Positions 12,580 to 25,508 of a stretch of DNA of 64,000 bases are shown here, piece by piece; within the stretch, counting starts at the first letter, position 1, and the number at the start of each line of letters is the position of its first letter. The stretch comes from Diorhabda sublineata. Lineage: Eukaryota; Arthropoda; Insecta; Coleoptera; Chrysomelidae. The stretch lies in contig NC_079474.1 of NCBI RefSeq assembly GCF_026230105.1, positions 27,604,294-27,668,293 on the forward strand, given 5' to 3'. The notes under the pieces are model-generated. The model saw only the letters and a list, made by a program, of their open reading frames with translations. It made no database searches and had not been told where the DNA came from. Both the position numbers and the translations under genes were made by a program.

Positions 12580-12777
12580 ATGAAACTTGCAGCCACATCA
12601 TGGAAATATCACGAGTTAATAGAAGAAAAAGAATTAGAAATTGAACTTCCAACTATGACTCAAATTTTAACTCTCGTCATTCCCCAAACCTTTACTTCTG
12701 ACACAGATGTAGATACTGACCCTGAAACACAGCCTGAATCATTAAAAACAACTAAAATAGGTCGTACAAAGTTCTAG
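12580..12777 (+). CDS. small unrecognised ORF in the foldback spacer
   Basis: A 65-codon frame starting at an ATG and ending TAG lies wholly inside the single-copy spacer between the two arms. The product is acidic (many E and D, pI clearly low), with a Thr/Pro/Asp-rich second half reading TFTSDTDVDTDPETQPES. No membrane segment, signal peptide or known motif was seen. It could be a remnant of a host exon captured by the element, the tail of a lost transposase gene, or chance. Function unknown. Confidence 0.25.
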   Translation: MKLAATSWKYHELIEEKELEIELPTMTQILTLVIPQTFTSDTDVDTDPETQPESLKTTKIGRTKF

Positions 12778-12897
12778 GTAAATTTAATCATTATTCAAAT
12801 CTTTCTCATCTACAACTTATCTGAGGATTAGGCCTACTGGGGATACCATGTAAATACAACGCGCCTACGGAGTCTATCTCATTGGTGGCGGGGAAAA

Positions 12898-13408
12898 GAG
12901 TTGATCAAAAATAAGAAATTATATACAAATGTTCAGAAAAATCTGTAAAGAATGGAAAGATGAAAAAAAAAACTGAAATGATAACAAATATTTTGTTCTG
13001 GCCCAATGGGGTGAAAATAGACGCACCCCGGCACTTTAAGAGCGCTCTATGAGCCACAAGAATGAGAGAGATCCACATATAAAATAAATCCTAAAAGAAC
13101 GATCTAAAGGATTGTTCTGAGGTGAATTTATTGAAAAACCAAAAAATAAAAAGTTTTTGAGCGAAAAAAGAAATTGTTGACAAAATGACGATATGTTTGC
13201 ACTTTTTTGCTCATAACTTTTTAAATTCGCGGTTAATGGTGAAAGTAGCAAAATTGTAGGCAAAGCGATTTGCTACAATTTATTTCTTTACGAATTTTTT
13301 GTAGAGAAAATAGTTCGCGAGATATCGTCAAAAATGGCTTTATTTAAGATGGCGACCGGGGTGGAACCGCACAAACTTGAGGTTAAGATTTCTTTGATAA
13401 AATAAAAT
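12898..13408 (-). repeat. right arm of the foldback element
   Basis: Reverse complement of the left arm. It ends in TAAAATAAAAT at 13398-13408, the mirror of ATTTTATTTTA at 11933-11943. Confidence 0.85.
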
Positions 13409-15061
13409 TGCTTGCTCAGAAAAACGCAAGATCCATTGTAACATTTCAATGGACTAACAAGTCTCCAATGATTTAAAAGGAAATCGATTCAAATTGAGAT
13501 TTTTTCTTATAAACAAAACAAAAGATCTCCTGGAAAAGTTAATGTAATTTCTTTATTATATAATAGAAAATAATTTTTGAAAACTTCGAAAAATTAGTCA
13601 AAGAGTCTAGGAAGATACTTACTTTATGAGCATGCTATTTAGAAAGGGTACGACGAACCAACTACGAATTCTTAATAGAGCAGATGCGTAGACTTTTGAG
13701 TACAAATTATGGAAAAGACAAGAGACCTAATTTATTACATCTAGGGTTCTTAAGAGAAGATATTTTGCACTAGGGATTTAAGAAGAAAAGGGAATTAAAA
13801 GATATAATAGTTAGGTAATGTCCATAATAAATTTTGTGAAGTCATTAAAAACCAAAATAAATCCGTTAAAGTTCGTTTTTGTAGCGTTTTACTATTAAAA
13901 AATACAATTTATAAGAATAGTATTTTTGCAAAAACTTTCAAATTATTTTGGTACCTGCACACAACAGTAATATCACCTGTTTAAAGATCACGTTTTAGGT
14001 ATCCAACAAGTTATAAAGCTTTGCAATTATTGATAGATTGATTACTTTTATATTTCGGAGAAGGAAAAAAACCAAAGGTAAACCAGGTAGTAATTCCCAC
14101 CACCACAATTTCTTAAATACTTGACAGTTCTTACTTTTGCCAATTGAATAAAAAAAATTTGATGAAATATTGTCATGTTAAGAGTAACCTCAAAATTGAA
14201 TGATATTGCATTATTTTGGTGCAAATAGGAAGTGCAATGATGATATTAGTTTAAACAAACATTGTGTCATTTGGGGTATTTTATGAATTTCTTTCTTTAA
14301 TTTTATTTGTTTCGAATACAAGATAAATACAATTTTTTGCTAAAATACCTAAAAAAATACTAAAAACTCTCATAAATTTAGCAAAAATGGGGTTGCACAG
14401 GTTTACTTTTATATCTAAATTTCTCTACGTCTATAATAGCAACTGGTTGAAAAATTGAATTGACGTTTTGTAGTATTGCGGTATCAAATATTCCAAAGAC
14501 ACAATTGAAACTTAAATCGCAAGTTCAAGGAAACTTACAATACAAAGGCACTAGCCTTTTGCTCTTCAAGAACGTTATAATTCTGCCTATTTCTTAGAAT
14601 ATTTAGGGCTTAAGCAATTTTTTCAGGACCCAATTATGCGATTTAAACATTCGACTTGTCTTGATATTTTTCTTCTCTCCACATCATCTTAATGCATGAT
14701 TCCCCATGATTAATTTGAACATTTTCGAGCAAAAAAAATTCGACTTTTTATAATTAATTATTATTGGCGCATAAAAAGTATCGAGACATAAAAATCACGA
14801 AAATTTAAAATCCTACAGCTTGTCCTATTAATCTCAAGTAACTTTGTATTTAATTTCAATAAATATATAAATATGTAGTTACGTTCACTTTTGTTACAAT
14901 CAATATACTTTTTAGTAAACGATAAGTACTTTAAAATAATAATTTGTAACTATAACACAAATAAAGAGTGCACAATTTGAATATACCAATCGCGAAACGG
15001 GATATTTAAAGAGCTGGAAATTAAATGCAAACCAGACCTCCACAGCTTTTATTATCTTTTA
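13409..15061. other. AT-rich stretch, no feature recognised
   Basis: No frame above 60 codons and no repeat pair seen. Confidence 0.5.
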
Positions 15062-15957
15062 TTACGACCTTTTAAACTTTTTTTCAGTTGAGGAATGACT
15101 GTCGGACGGAGCCAAATCTGGTGAATAAGGGGGGTATTCTAGTAATTCAAACCCTAAATCACGAATTTTATGCATGAGATTTGTGTGCAGTGGCGTTGTC
15201 CTACAAAAACAAAACACCCTTGGATAGCTTTCCGCATCTTTTCTCTTAAATTTTTCCCTTGGAGTGGTCAGTAATGTCGAATAGTAATCTCCAGTTATTG
15301 TTCTATCTTTATCCAAAAAGTCACTCATGATTACTTCATGGCAATCCCAAAAAAACTGAAGCAAAAACTTTTCCAGCAGATTTTTTAACACGAAACTTCT
15401 TAGGTCTTTGAGAATCAGAGTGTCGCCATTCCATCGACTGTTTCTTTGTTTCTGGATCGTAGAAATGTACCCATGTCTCATCCATAGTAACAATTTGGGT
15501 TAAGAAGTCTACACCGTTTTCATATCGTGCACAGATCGAACCCTTGCACGATTTTGGTCAACATTCAAACATTTGGGGATCTATTTTGCAGCAATTTTTC
15601 TCATGTCCACATTGACGTGAAATATATGATGAACGCGTTCGTATGAAATATTCAGTGCTTCAGATATCCGTCTTAGTCCAATTCGACGGTCTGATAAAGT
15701 TATGTCATGAATTGCATCGATATTTTCGGGGACTGACACAGAAACTAGCCTTCCTGATCGGTCATCATCTTCAATGGAAAATTTACCTCCTTTGAAGCTT
15801 GCAGTTCAGTTTTTCACGGTCGCATACGAACGACATTGATCGCCAAGGGTATTAAGCATATCTTCTAAATCTGCTTACCTCTTAACCCTTTTAAATACAG
15901 GTACTTGATGATGGCTCGATACTCCAATTTTTCGATTTTCACAATTTCGGTGGACAT
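15062..15957 (-). mobile_element. near full-length but broken mariner transposase gene
   Basis: Reading the minus strand from an ATG at 15957: MSTEIVKIEKLEYRAIIKYL starts the protein, followed by the DNA-binding region, an SGRLVSVSVPENIDAIHDI linker, the second helix-turn-helix ending in SYERVHHIFHV, a frameshifted DETW-like region (reading MRHGYIS), FWDCHEVIMSDFLDKDRTIT, and the last catalytic motif YPPYSPDLAPSDSH at the low-coordinate end. Mariner proteins are about 345 residues; this covers roughly 300 with several frameshifts and stops, and the second catalytic segment is altered (FCRTTPLHT in place of a D-N-A-P-x-H-T). It is inactive. Terminal inverted repeats were not found. Confidence 0.8.
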
Positions 15958-16049
15958 CTTTTTTATTTTAATTTATTGCGTAACTCTGGTTTACTTTTTT
16001 GACGTTATTGTTTATGCATGGAACTGGTCTAGGCTAACTAGATATCAAT

Positions 16050-16450
16050 ACATCCTCGTACTTAGGAGGAAAGAAAATGAGCAAGTCGGAAAATTTTGCT
16101 ATTTAGGCAGCATAATAACTAAACAAGTAGGTATTGAAAATTATATCCAAAGAAGAATAGTCCTTGCATAAAATATGATCTTCAGCAAGTATCTCTAGAA
16201 CAACAAAACTAAAACTGTTTCAAACTAATGCAAAGTTTGTTTTCTTTTATAGGCCAAAGCTTGGACATACAATAAAAAATTCAAACGTTTATCAACAGGT
16301 GCGTAGGAGTTAGCTGCAAAATTATAACGATTACGAAGCGAAAATGGTGATGGATGGATTATCCATTACAGAAATCCGCAACAAACGTAACCAGACCAGC
16401 AATATATAATACAGAGGTAAAAGACAAAGAGGCAGACCTGTAGGAAGTAC
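16050..16450 (+). mobile_element. non-LTR retrotransposon C-terminal fragment
   Basis: The plus strand reads KFCYLGSIIT, the 'YLGS/ALIT' strand that follows the reverse transcriptase core in RTE/CRE-like insect LINEs, then the NMIFSKYL and VCFLL equivalents. At about 16410-16450 a basic KRQRGRPVG segment matches the conserved RGRP motif near the C terminus of these proteins. Many stops. It abuts the N-terminal end of the mariner relic, so one may have inserted beside the other. Confidence 0.5.
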
Positions 16451-18379
16451 CAAAGAATAACCAGAACTGCAGATTTCTTAAATTTAATTCCCATCGTATT
16501 TATGATGTTTTGAAGTTCTTCATCTAACAACGCACGAGCTTTAGAAACAGTGAGACAACAGTAGCTCAGCGTGAATGATTTGAAAATATTTTAGTTTTCT
16601 TATTTGAATGAGCCGAATTTGCAGACTTTTTAGTACAGTTACGAATTTCATGTACCCCGTTTGTGTATTTAGTGCATTTTCATTTCACGTTTCTATCATT
16701 ACTATGTACTTAGTATATTTAAATGCTAATGCACTAACCTTTCTTTTGTCCGTTTACTTCTTTTCAATTTTTTTTTAAATATGGAAACATTTCACATCAC
16801 TTCAATAAAATTTTCTTTATAACTTTGATTATTATTATATTGTAAATTGATTCGCTCTAGATTTTTTCACTACAAAACGACAGAACTGTTTCCTACGAGT
16901 GTTTATTTCACTATATTTTGAGCTTCAGTATTGTATATTTTTGTCCATTATATTCTATAATATGTTTCGAAAGCGAAAAACAAATACTGATAAAATAATA
17001 TTTTTTGTTTTTTTGACACAAAGTTTTCGTGTATTGTACTAGGTAATTAAGCTTTATTGGATGTTATGATTGGTTAAATATTTGACGAAAAAAATAATAA
17101 TTTAATATGTAAGATTATTTTTAAATAACCTCTGGAAGGTCGTAAGTTTCGATAACTCAAAATATCATTTGGCAACCAAATAGTTTGAATGAATGCCAAC
17201 AAAATTTCACTTGATATATATTAAGTAATTTCAGTTCTACTAATATACTAATATTAAATAATTAGTCGAGTCCTTATGCTAAACGACAAAATGTAAATAT
17301 AAGACAAACAAGGCAAAATGAGAACATCGAAAACAAAGTTAGCTCCTGAAATCGTGCTTAAAGACTAACGATATGTCATAGCAGGGAAATTAATCTATGA
17401 AAATACTGAAATAGACTAAACATTCCTTACACTGAATTAAATTAAAATTTTTGACGGTCCACAACAATTCTGTTTCAGTTATTAGAAAATTAAATAATTG
17501 AACAACTAGCTCTATATTATGTTGTTGATATACCATAGATGGACGAGCTCTTGCATATAATTTGTCACGGTAGCCAATTACTAAATCTATCTCGGTCAAA
17601 AAATCTAGTTTAGCCAAATATTTAGATAATTCCACATACAAAACAGAAGATTAATGAAGACGCGGGACTAAACTGTTTAAAATAAATATATTCTGTAATC
17701 ATACTTAATTATCATCTATCAAGTATAATAATTATACAACTCTTTTTCATAAATTAACATTATCAACAAACAAACAACATTATTTATAATAACTTACATT
17801 AAATTACTAATCGAACATCAAGGTGAAAAAAGTAGACTCTTTTTGACGTTTTAAGTTGAAACATATTAAGTTAAAACCCAGTTATTGTATTTTAAATGAA
17901 TTCATATGTGAAGGGAATTATTATGTACACCTTCAGAACTAAGACAAGTAGCTAAAGATACCATACAGAATTTATTGCTCCAAAAATCCAAATATATTTA
18001 TAAAAAAATGTTGTAAAATTGGTATAGCAGTAAAAATATTAAATCATCGTTTAAAAAAACGTACTTTTGGCATATTATAGCAAACTTAGCACTAAATACA
18101 AAGCATCGTTACTATTGATTTTCTACTTCGTGATGAAAAGCAGCCTCAACATGAATAGAGTCAATATAGATAATTATTTGAAATTATATCTTTCTTAAGC
18201 GTCAATCAGAAAAACATAGAAACGTAAAAATTTTCACTCCAGAACAACTTAATAATTACATAAATGAACGCATACATCCGATCCACAATGAAGTATACTA
18301 CAAACGTCTACTTTATCCTAATCTATTTTTTTCTAAAAAGGATCTTGATGATTAAGTAATTCTCTTCTGTCAATATCAA
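16451..18379. other. AT-rich stretch, no gene recognised
   Basis: An 83-codon minus frame at 17390-17641 (ending VKNFNLIQCKECLVYF) is not matched to any family. Nothing else supported. Confidence 0.4.
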
Positions 18380-18670
18380 TCCCGCTTTATGGCAATATAG
18401 AAATCAGGCAGCAGGTTCACCTCCTCACCCTCTAGTCTCGTAAATGCCCCTTTTCCGAAAAGCCCAAGTGGAAGTTGCCTTCGACCAGGGTTACTTCTGC
18501 TATAAGATAACCCAGAGCTCCCCAAACCCTCCTCATCACGCTTTGGCACTCGACGATAGATGATAATACCACCGTAGCTAACACACCCGCATATATATGT
18601 GAAACAACATTTAAAAACATCCCAGCTTAACACTGCAGAGAAAACGAATCCTATATCAGGGCCATCTAAA
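18380..18670 (-). repeat. GC-richer repeat fragment, partial relative at 23.15-23.22 kb
   Basis: A two-frame overlap on the minus strand (85 and 62 codons) falls in a markedly GC-richer island. Its high-coordinate end (CTGCAGAGAAAAC...TATATCAGGGC) is echoed at 23175-23215 by TTGCAGAGGAAAA...TATATCAGGGC. It is probably a fragment of a dispersed element, likely LINE, but no motif fixes the type. Confidence 0.35.
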
Positions 18671-21600
18671 ATGAACCTTAAGCAATATTAGAAGGATTTC
18701 TAACCAAAATAACACCAAATCCAATGAACTTCTCTTTCTTTGCAGATTACAGAGTTAATATTTTTCAAGCTCTTGTTGGACTTGCATCATCACATCAAAT
18801 CAATTTAAATAAAATTTAAAGGAGTAATTTTTACTTGTTCTTACTGCATGAACTATCCAGTTATTTCCATTTCCTTCGTCTCTTAGTTGGTTGGTTTACC
18901 TTGTTTATAGGTCTATTCTTCAATATTTTCTCTTTCCGAAATTTTTATCTTAAGTTTGCGCTAAACATATTGCTTCGCTTGCTATTTTTTCTATTATTTG
19001 GGTACTGTTGAATTCCCTCTATATCTTCAATTTTCCACATATATGTTTCTCCTAGTCACTTCATAAATTTTTGATGCTGTTTTGTCTTGTTCATTAGTTT
19101 TTTCTATACTGATATTGTTTATGACTCTTATCTCATAACTTTCCGTTGCCATTTCACCGTTATTTGTAACTTTGTATCTTCTTCTTCCTAGGATTAGAGT
19201 GGAATTTGTCTACACAGTAGACTTAGGCAGAAGTTACTTTTTTTTTTTTAAATGAAATGAAGTTTTCTTAGCGACCCCTAGTTTTATAAAATAACAACGG
19301 TTTTGACTCAAACGTTTCTTGATTTCTTAGGTTTGAATCAATCCTCATAAATATTCAGACGACAAACCTTGACATATTAAACTTTGATAATGAAGAAATA
19401 CTAAGACACAAACATGATCACAAATACCTGTAACCTAAATGGGATATACCAACAATATATATCTCAATTTAAATTTGAATATAGTGACTCAAATAAACGT
19501 GACGAAGTTTTTAATGGATATGATCTATTACTTAACACCTACACAATCGCTTTAAGAAGATATTGACCGTTGAAGAGTGATTCGGAGATATACTTTTTAT
19601 TTACTTTTTGTTGGTTAACATCTACCTACCCATACTTTCGGTTGTAAGGTAAAGAAGGCGTGTGCCTACATAGCAAAACCAAATATACCAACTAACCAAA
19701 CTAAATAAAATATTCTGAACAGAAATTAGCCAAACGATAATCTTTCCCACGTCTGTATTTATACTTGGAGTTCATGGTATATTATTATTGTCAACTTAAT
19801 TAACATCCTACTGTACAAGGTACTCTAAAAATGGAATTATATTAAAGCGTCTGAGATACACATATCAAGTTGAGTTACAGAGTGTGGAAAAAAGAAATAA
19901 GCAGTTTCTATAGTAGTAGTAAAGTAAATAAAAATGAGTAATTACCCATTTCTCAAAAGCCAAGCCCAAAACTGGGTATTTTCAAAAATTATGATCTAGT
20001 ATTTAGCAGTTCATCTACCGAACCCAGCATCACAGAGTCGCAAATTGGGTTGTATGCGCTAAGTTTTATTTGTGATATCGAACAAATAAATCAAAATAAG
20101 AACATATTTTTCGATTACAGAGACAAAGATGGTTTGTTTGGAGAGAGTCCATTACGGTGTAGGTGTTTAAGAGGAACAATTGAAGTGGTGTAAATCGCTA
20201 TTAAAATTGCAAACGCATCAATAGCATCAGCGGATATTAAAAGATCATGCAGCACATACAGCTAGACTTACAGTAAGAATAGAAATTGCTATAAATCAAA
20301 GAAATGGGTAAAATTAACATATTTATCAATTAGAAATTGTTAAATCAAAAAACTTTTCCCAATCGAAATGTATTTGAATCCAATAAAACATACCATATTT
20401 ACAACGTTTCCAGGTCAGAAGAAGAAAAAAACCAGATTATGAAGATGATTCTGACTGTGAAGAATCTTAATCGGTTTTAGATTTGGATGATGAATCTTAA
20501 CATGGTATTTTAAGAAAAGGAAATTTATTCTTAATATATTAAATTCATGAGTAAAGTAAACCATTTTTCTACTACGTTAGTATAAAATTTCCAACCTTTA
20601 AGCCAAGGTAGGAAATTACCATTCTCCTCCCGGTAAGGAAAATTATTTTTTGGTACTATATACTATAATAAGATTCATTGCCACAAAGTTTGGCTCTACA
20701 TCCTTTAAAACGTCATCTTCATCTTCGCTTTAGTGAATTTCTAAAGTTTTTTTTACGCAATTTTAAAAATGCCTAAAAATACAAAGAATTTTGTTTATGC
20801 TATTTCAAAATTCATAATAACCACGAACTTGTTACAAGATGACGGACAATCCATGCAATTATTCCTTGATATTTTGTTATACGAAAAATAGCTAACGCGT
20901 AAGTCATTATACGAAGCATAACCAGAAGTCATTATTAGATATGACATATTTAATTATCTATTTGGCGGTTGCATATGTTACACAAATTTCTTGTTAAGGT
21001 AAGTAGAAAAACTCTTTATATACTTCAAGAGGAAAATTGATATCTATTAGAGAAAACACATCATTTTCCTTTTTTGATATGTAAATAACTGTCGATTAAA
21101 AACAATCAAAAACCAAAGCCGATTCCATAAAAAACGATTGCTTCCTATCATTAGAAAATAAACGACATTTATGAATGTCCATTTAAATCTTTTAATCTTT
21201 CTACCATTTCCTCTAGCTGTAAATCCCATCATTAAAATAGAAGTCCTGAATGAACTATAGAGTTAATCATATTGAAGTACCGAGTTTTGATGTCTATCAA
21301 CTTCATTTCAATATCCTTCATATAATCAGTTTTGAAATCATATGTTGTGAATAAATTGTGATACGTGTAAATATACAGATTAACCTGACAAAAAACTATA
21401 AATACCCTTTGAAATACCAATTTTGGATAAATTTTACATCTCTGATCTGCTTTTGTTTTCTGTTGAAGACCAAGTGTGCGTATTGAGGAAAAACAAATCT
21501 GTGATTACTGCGTAATGAATTTTCAGCGAAAAAATGTTTCACATAACTCGGTCCCAGTTTTCTAAGCTGGAGGCAATTGACGTAGATCCATAAAAACACC

Positions 21601-22429
21601 AAAATACATTGCTGATACATAGAGTATTTAATACTGCAGTTAAAAAAAGGCTGCAGTTATATTTAAAAGTCCATTTTTCTAAAATAATGATTTCTCAACA
21701 ATTATTGTATCCAGAAGATTATGCAAACAGTCAAAATCTGTAATTTTCACTTAAGCATATACGTGATTCAAAAGAAATTTTTTTCTAAGCAGAAAATAAC
21801 CTCAAAAGTGATTGAAAAAGACGGGTATTATAATTTTGTGCGATAGGCTCGTTCTTTTTTTTGAGGAGAAAGGCGTAATCATTTGAATTTCATACTTTAC
21901 GTTAAAGTGCTGCAAAATTTTTGGCTACCCACAACTGACAAGAATATTATAGAATTTCTTGTAACAGCATGCAGCTACGATTCACACAGGTTGAAGTCCA
22001 TATGGCAATTCCATAAAACATCGCGTTCCCTATTTCTTCTTCGCAGTACACATAAATATTTATAATAATTGATATTTCTGTACGGTGGAATTGAAACATA
22101 TACCTTATAAAAAAGAAACGATACTCTCAAGTTAGTTAGATCCCAGACTAAGTGACTAAGTAGTTTCTGGGAACGTTGTTATATATAGTCACATGAAAAA
22201 GTGTTATTCGCAAATTAAATACAAACAATGGATATTTCTTCAAAACCGTTTATTATGAACTCAACAAAAGTACCATGACCTTTACGTTTTGTAAAAAATG
22301 ATTAGTCAATATTTATCAATAACATATAGTTTTGTTATTGTACTGAAATATAGTTAATAAATATAAAATGGAAGAAATGACAGATAAGAAAGACCGAGCA
22401 CAAACTGAAAACAGGACATACTAGAAATC
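18671..22429. other. long AT-rich stretch, no gene recognised
   Basis: Only short frames. At 20414-20470 a TTTCCAG is followed by an acidic open stretch ending RRRKKPDYEDDSDCEES, which looks exon-like but is too short to assign. Confidence 0.4.
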
Positions 22430-22780
22430 AAGTTAACAATCTATAAAGAATTGATTAGAACTTTGTGTCTCACGAAGAAAGAAGATGAAAACCTAAGAAT
22501 GTGCGAGACGGAAACAATCAAAAGAATATTAGAGCCAAACAAAATGAATAATGAATAGTTATAAATGAGGAATTAAAAAGATAATGATAAAACAGGACTT
22601 GATTAAATAATGGAGACACGTAGAGAAACGGCAGCCGGATTCCATAAAAAAAATTGGAAGCCTATGGAATTTAGGCCAAGAAGATGACCAGGAATAAGGC
22701 GAGAAGACCAAGTTAAAAGGAAGTTAGACACTAGATCAACAGAGTAGAATCTACTAGAATAACATAACAATATAAAAACC
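22430..22780 (+). mobile_element. non-LTR retrotransposon C-terminal fragment
   Basis: Broken plus-strand frames give ETETIKRILEPNKMNNE, the 'E-R-x-I-L-R-K-I-x-G-P' segment of insect RTE/CRE-like LINEs, then RHVEKRQP and EFRPRR...GIRREDQVKRKLD, matching the 'GHV-x-R-M ... GRRxRGRPxxRW' C-terminal region. Stops and frameshifts throughout. Confidence 0.45.
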
Positions 22781-24008
22781 ATAAAAATGTATGAATAGAT
22801 AGGTAAACAAGAACATAAGAAGACATGCGGTTTGATTAACCGGAAGATAAGAATCAAAGAGTTCCAAAAAGTGATACATAGTGACTAATAATTTTAAAAC
22901 TCTACAGCAAGCGACTCCTCTTTTAAAAGACATAGAAAAACTCATCCAATATAAACAATGTTGTTCTAATGACTTTAATCAGAGCTGCAAGAAACAATAA
23001 AAACTCACTTATAATAGTAAAATACAGTACTTGTCGTTCTTTTTCATTCCCTTCCACTAACTCTAACACGCCTAATTACATTTTGTTACAACAAGCCATC
23101 TAATTTCTACTTTTATCCACGTTTAATAAACGGCGGAAGCGGACGCGAATATAACCTGCAAAATACTCCCAGCATTGCAGAGGAAAATATTGCTATATCA
23201 GGGCAATTCCAAACTAAACCACATAGCTTATTCAATCAAAAAATTAAATCTCTCTCATTCCTTTTACGCAAGTATTCCTAAATTATAATAAGTTGTCTTA
23301 AAGCTTCAAAATTTTATAGATTAATGGTCTATACCTTTGATTTGAGATTCTCCAACGCAAGAAAACGCAAACTGGCTATTCTATTTGGACACGTGGTCTT
23401 TTTACTCATAAATGAAACGCTAAATGTGTGTCTAAATCGGGCAGATATGGAAATATTTCCGTAGTTATGGAAACAACATTCACAAAATTCAACAAGTATA
23501 TCAAATTTTCACAAAATTAAAATATTCAATCTGGACCGTCGCCTGAGAATTTCTATACGGTTTGTGATGCCATTTTTATTGCATGCAATTCTAGGGAGAG
23601 ATGAGTTTCTAATCTGCTGATACTACGTCTCTCGCCAAAGATTTCTTAGTTATGCTACGTTTTACCTTAGGAGTTTTTCAAATGTTTCTTCATCCATTCT
23701 CAAATATAATTTTGTTGGTTTTCTAGTCTAATTCTATAGCTAAATTCATGTTTGACCTTGTTCTATCTAGCCAGGGCATGGCCCACTATCACCTAGGTGC
23801 TCTTTTCAACTCATCTCCATCTCCATCTCAACTCCAAAAGCAAGGCAACAGCTCACTACTTTTTCTTGTTCAGTTTAACTACCTTCGTTATTCTTTTTTC
23901 AACCTCCCACAAAATATAAAATAAAATTTGAGGTTAGGAAATTGTTTACTTTTTCTTGTAGAATTTTGATTAGTGGCAACCATGGGGCAACAGTAAGAGA
24001 CTTGCTTG
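22781..24008. other. no gene recognised
   Basis: Contains the 23.15-23.22 kb relative of the 18.6-kb repeat. No other feature supported. Confidence 0.4.
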
Positions 24009-24070
24009 ATGTCAAGCAACGTGCTATATTCGTCTATGCTATTTTTTGACTTTGCAAGAAATTGCATGCA
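24009..24070 (+). repeat. 62-bp direct repeat, copy 1
   Basis: Matches 24306-24367 base for base except for seven to nine substitutions (shared ATATTCGTCTATGC and AAGAAATTGCATGCA). Both lie upstream of a mariner fragment. Confidence 0.75.
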
Positions 24071-24305
24071 CGTTGTCTAGCATTACGTTAAGAGGCCTTA
24101 CTGTCTAAAATATTTAGTTTTTATTCAAGAAAGTATCACATTTTCAGTTCGTAATAAGAGAAATCCTTCGTTTATGTTAATCTTTTTATGATTTTTATGT
24201 AAAATATTTCAAGATTAAAGGTTGAGAATAACGAAGAAAGCAACGATTTTTCAAGAATATTGATTTACATCTCTAATCGTTACTTCATATTCTTAAGGTC
24301 GCGTA

Positions 24306-24367
24306 ATGTTAAGCAGCGTGCAATATTCGTCTATGCAATATTTTGATCTTCCAAGAAATTGCATGCA
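24306..24367 (+). repeat. 62-bp direct repeat, copy 2
   Basis: See copy 1 at 24009; spacing 297 bp. Origin unknown. Confidence 0.75.
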
Positions 24368-24539
24368 ATGTACTAGTACTAATTCTAAAATTACTCTACT
24401 TTGATAAAAGAGATTCCAGAAGGTAATACTTCTGTCACGTTATATTTTTCCTTCGTATTGTGTAGTATTTATAGTAAAAAGAGCTTAAGTGACCATCAGT
24501 ATTAGACTTTAATTCCGAAAACTTCGATCTTAAATATAA

Positions 24540-24730
24540 ACTTTTCCCTGGTCGACCGTCCGTAATAACTGTCGAAGAAATTTATTTTAAAAAAACCGTA
24601 CTAGATCGATATTTTTCATCCCGGGGCATCGCTACTGAACTAAACGTCGACCATAAAATAATTTTGAAACATTTACGTAAGACTGGATACCAAAAGAAGC
24701 TCAATACTTGGATTTCTTGATTTAACGTTC
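24540..24730 (+). mobile_element. mariner transposase fragment (second helix-turn-helix)
   Basis: Plus-strand reading RRPSVITVEEI then GIATELNVDHKIILKHLR and TGYQKKLNTWIS. It matches the 'SGRPS ... ATELNVSHxTVxxHLxxIGxxKKLDxWVP' region of irritans/mauritiana-type mariners. The catalytic domain is absent; a LINE fragment on the opposite strand starts about 60 bp downstream. Confidence 0.65.
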
Positions 24731-24779
24731 AGTTATTCCATAGACTGAGTGTCTATTGGTGACTTCCTGCTGAAACAGA

Positions 24780-25000
24780 AGTGGCTATGTAAAAAGCGAG
24801 CACAGACAGGTAAACCCTATTACATTCCAGTCGCTCGAATGGTGCCTGCAGTGTGGAGATGCCTTCTGTACGTTGTAGTATCTGAGAAAGATGTACCTTG
24901 GTAGCTGATAACAGAAGCTTGCACTTCTCCAAAAAAAGGACTCCCGATAAATTGACGTTTTGGGCGCCTGCAAGCAAACTTGGTGCTCATAAACCTGCAT
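24780..25000 (-). mobile_element. non-LTR retrotransposon 3' end (same family as 5.3 and 28.7 kb)
   Basis: Minus-strand reading YRESFFWRSASFCYQLPRY, then FLRYYNVQKA and WNVIGFTCLCSLFT. The corresponding DNA is clearly homologous to the 133-bp unit at 5281-5605 (shared AGCTTGCACTTCTCCAAA, CCGATAAATT and TGGGCGCCTG) and to the 3' end of the plus-strand copy at 28.7 kb. Single copy here, no tandem array. Confidence 0.7.
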
Positions 25001-25508
25001 ATACTGCTCTAGTTGATATTATTGACCTTTCTTTAATGCTTTGAGTTGTACAAAGGTAATTCATACTCAGGGTATGCTTGGGAGTCGAATTCTAGATATA
25101 TAAGGATGGACGAAACTAGGCCTTATAGAGGATTAGAAGTATATATTCTTTTTACTTATTGTTTTGATCTTGATAATTATTAGTAAATTCAATAGTTGCT
25201 TAAGCTATAATTTCATTATAAGAATAAAACAATATCAACAATTTAAAGATTCTTGTTTCACACGCCGAGTTTCTACGAAACATCCGGTCTCCTTTCAGTC
25301 ACATCTACAAACCTATTATTCTCTTATACTCACTATGAGAAATAAATTAAACTGTCTGCGCATTGAAGGAAATATTTTACAGGTTGTACTACTAGTATTC
25401 ATCATTTGCGAAAAGTTAATCACAATTTAATAACTGTGTTTAATGCTGTTTTTTTATCTGTACAGGGTACAGAGAATTGGCATAATTGACTGTAGTCTTC
25501 ATATTTAA

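Larger units (their letters stand above)
11933..13408. mobile_element. 1.48-kb foldback element with about 0.5-kb inverted arms
   Basis: The left arm (11933-12424) and right arm (12898-13408) are reverse complements over about 490-510 bp with scattered substitutions and small indels. Matching landmarks in inverted order are the ATTTTATTTTA ends, GCCATCTTAAATAAAG, CAAATCGCTTTGCC, AACTTTTTAAATTC, CTTGTGGCTCATAGAGCGCT and GAACATT near the inner ends. A 473-bp unique spacer separates the arms. No transposase was recognised. The proportions fit a Foldback-like or long-TIR DNA transposon. Target duplication not resolved. Confidence 0.85.

Noticed and set aside
20400..20480. Possible host exon after a TTTCCAG acceptor (acidic C terminus)
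   Set aside because: Fewer than 25 codons and no recognisable upstream exon; kept only as a remark.
22603..22945. Hydrophobic minus frames resembling membrane proteins
   Set aside because: Antisense of the LINE C-terminal fragment at 22.4-22.8 kb and AT-rich flank; apparent hydrophobicity comes from T-rich codons.
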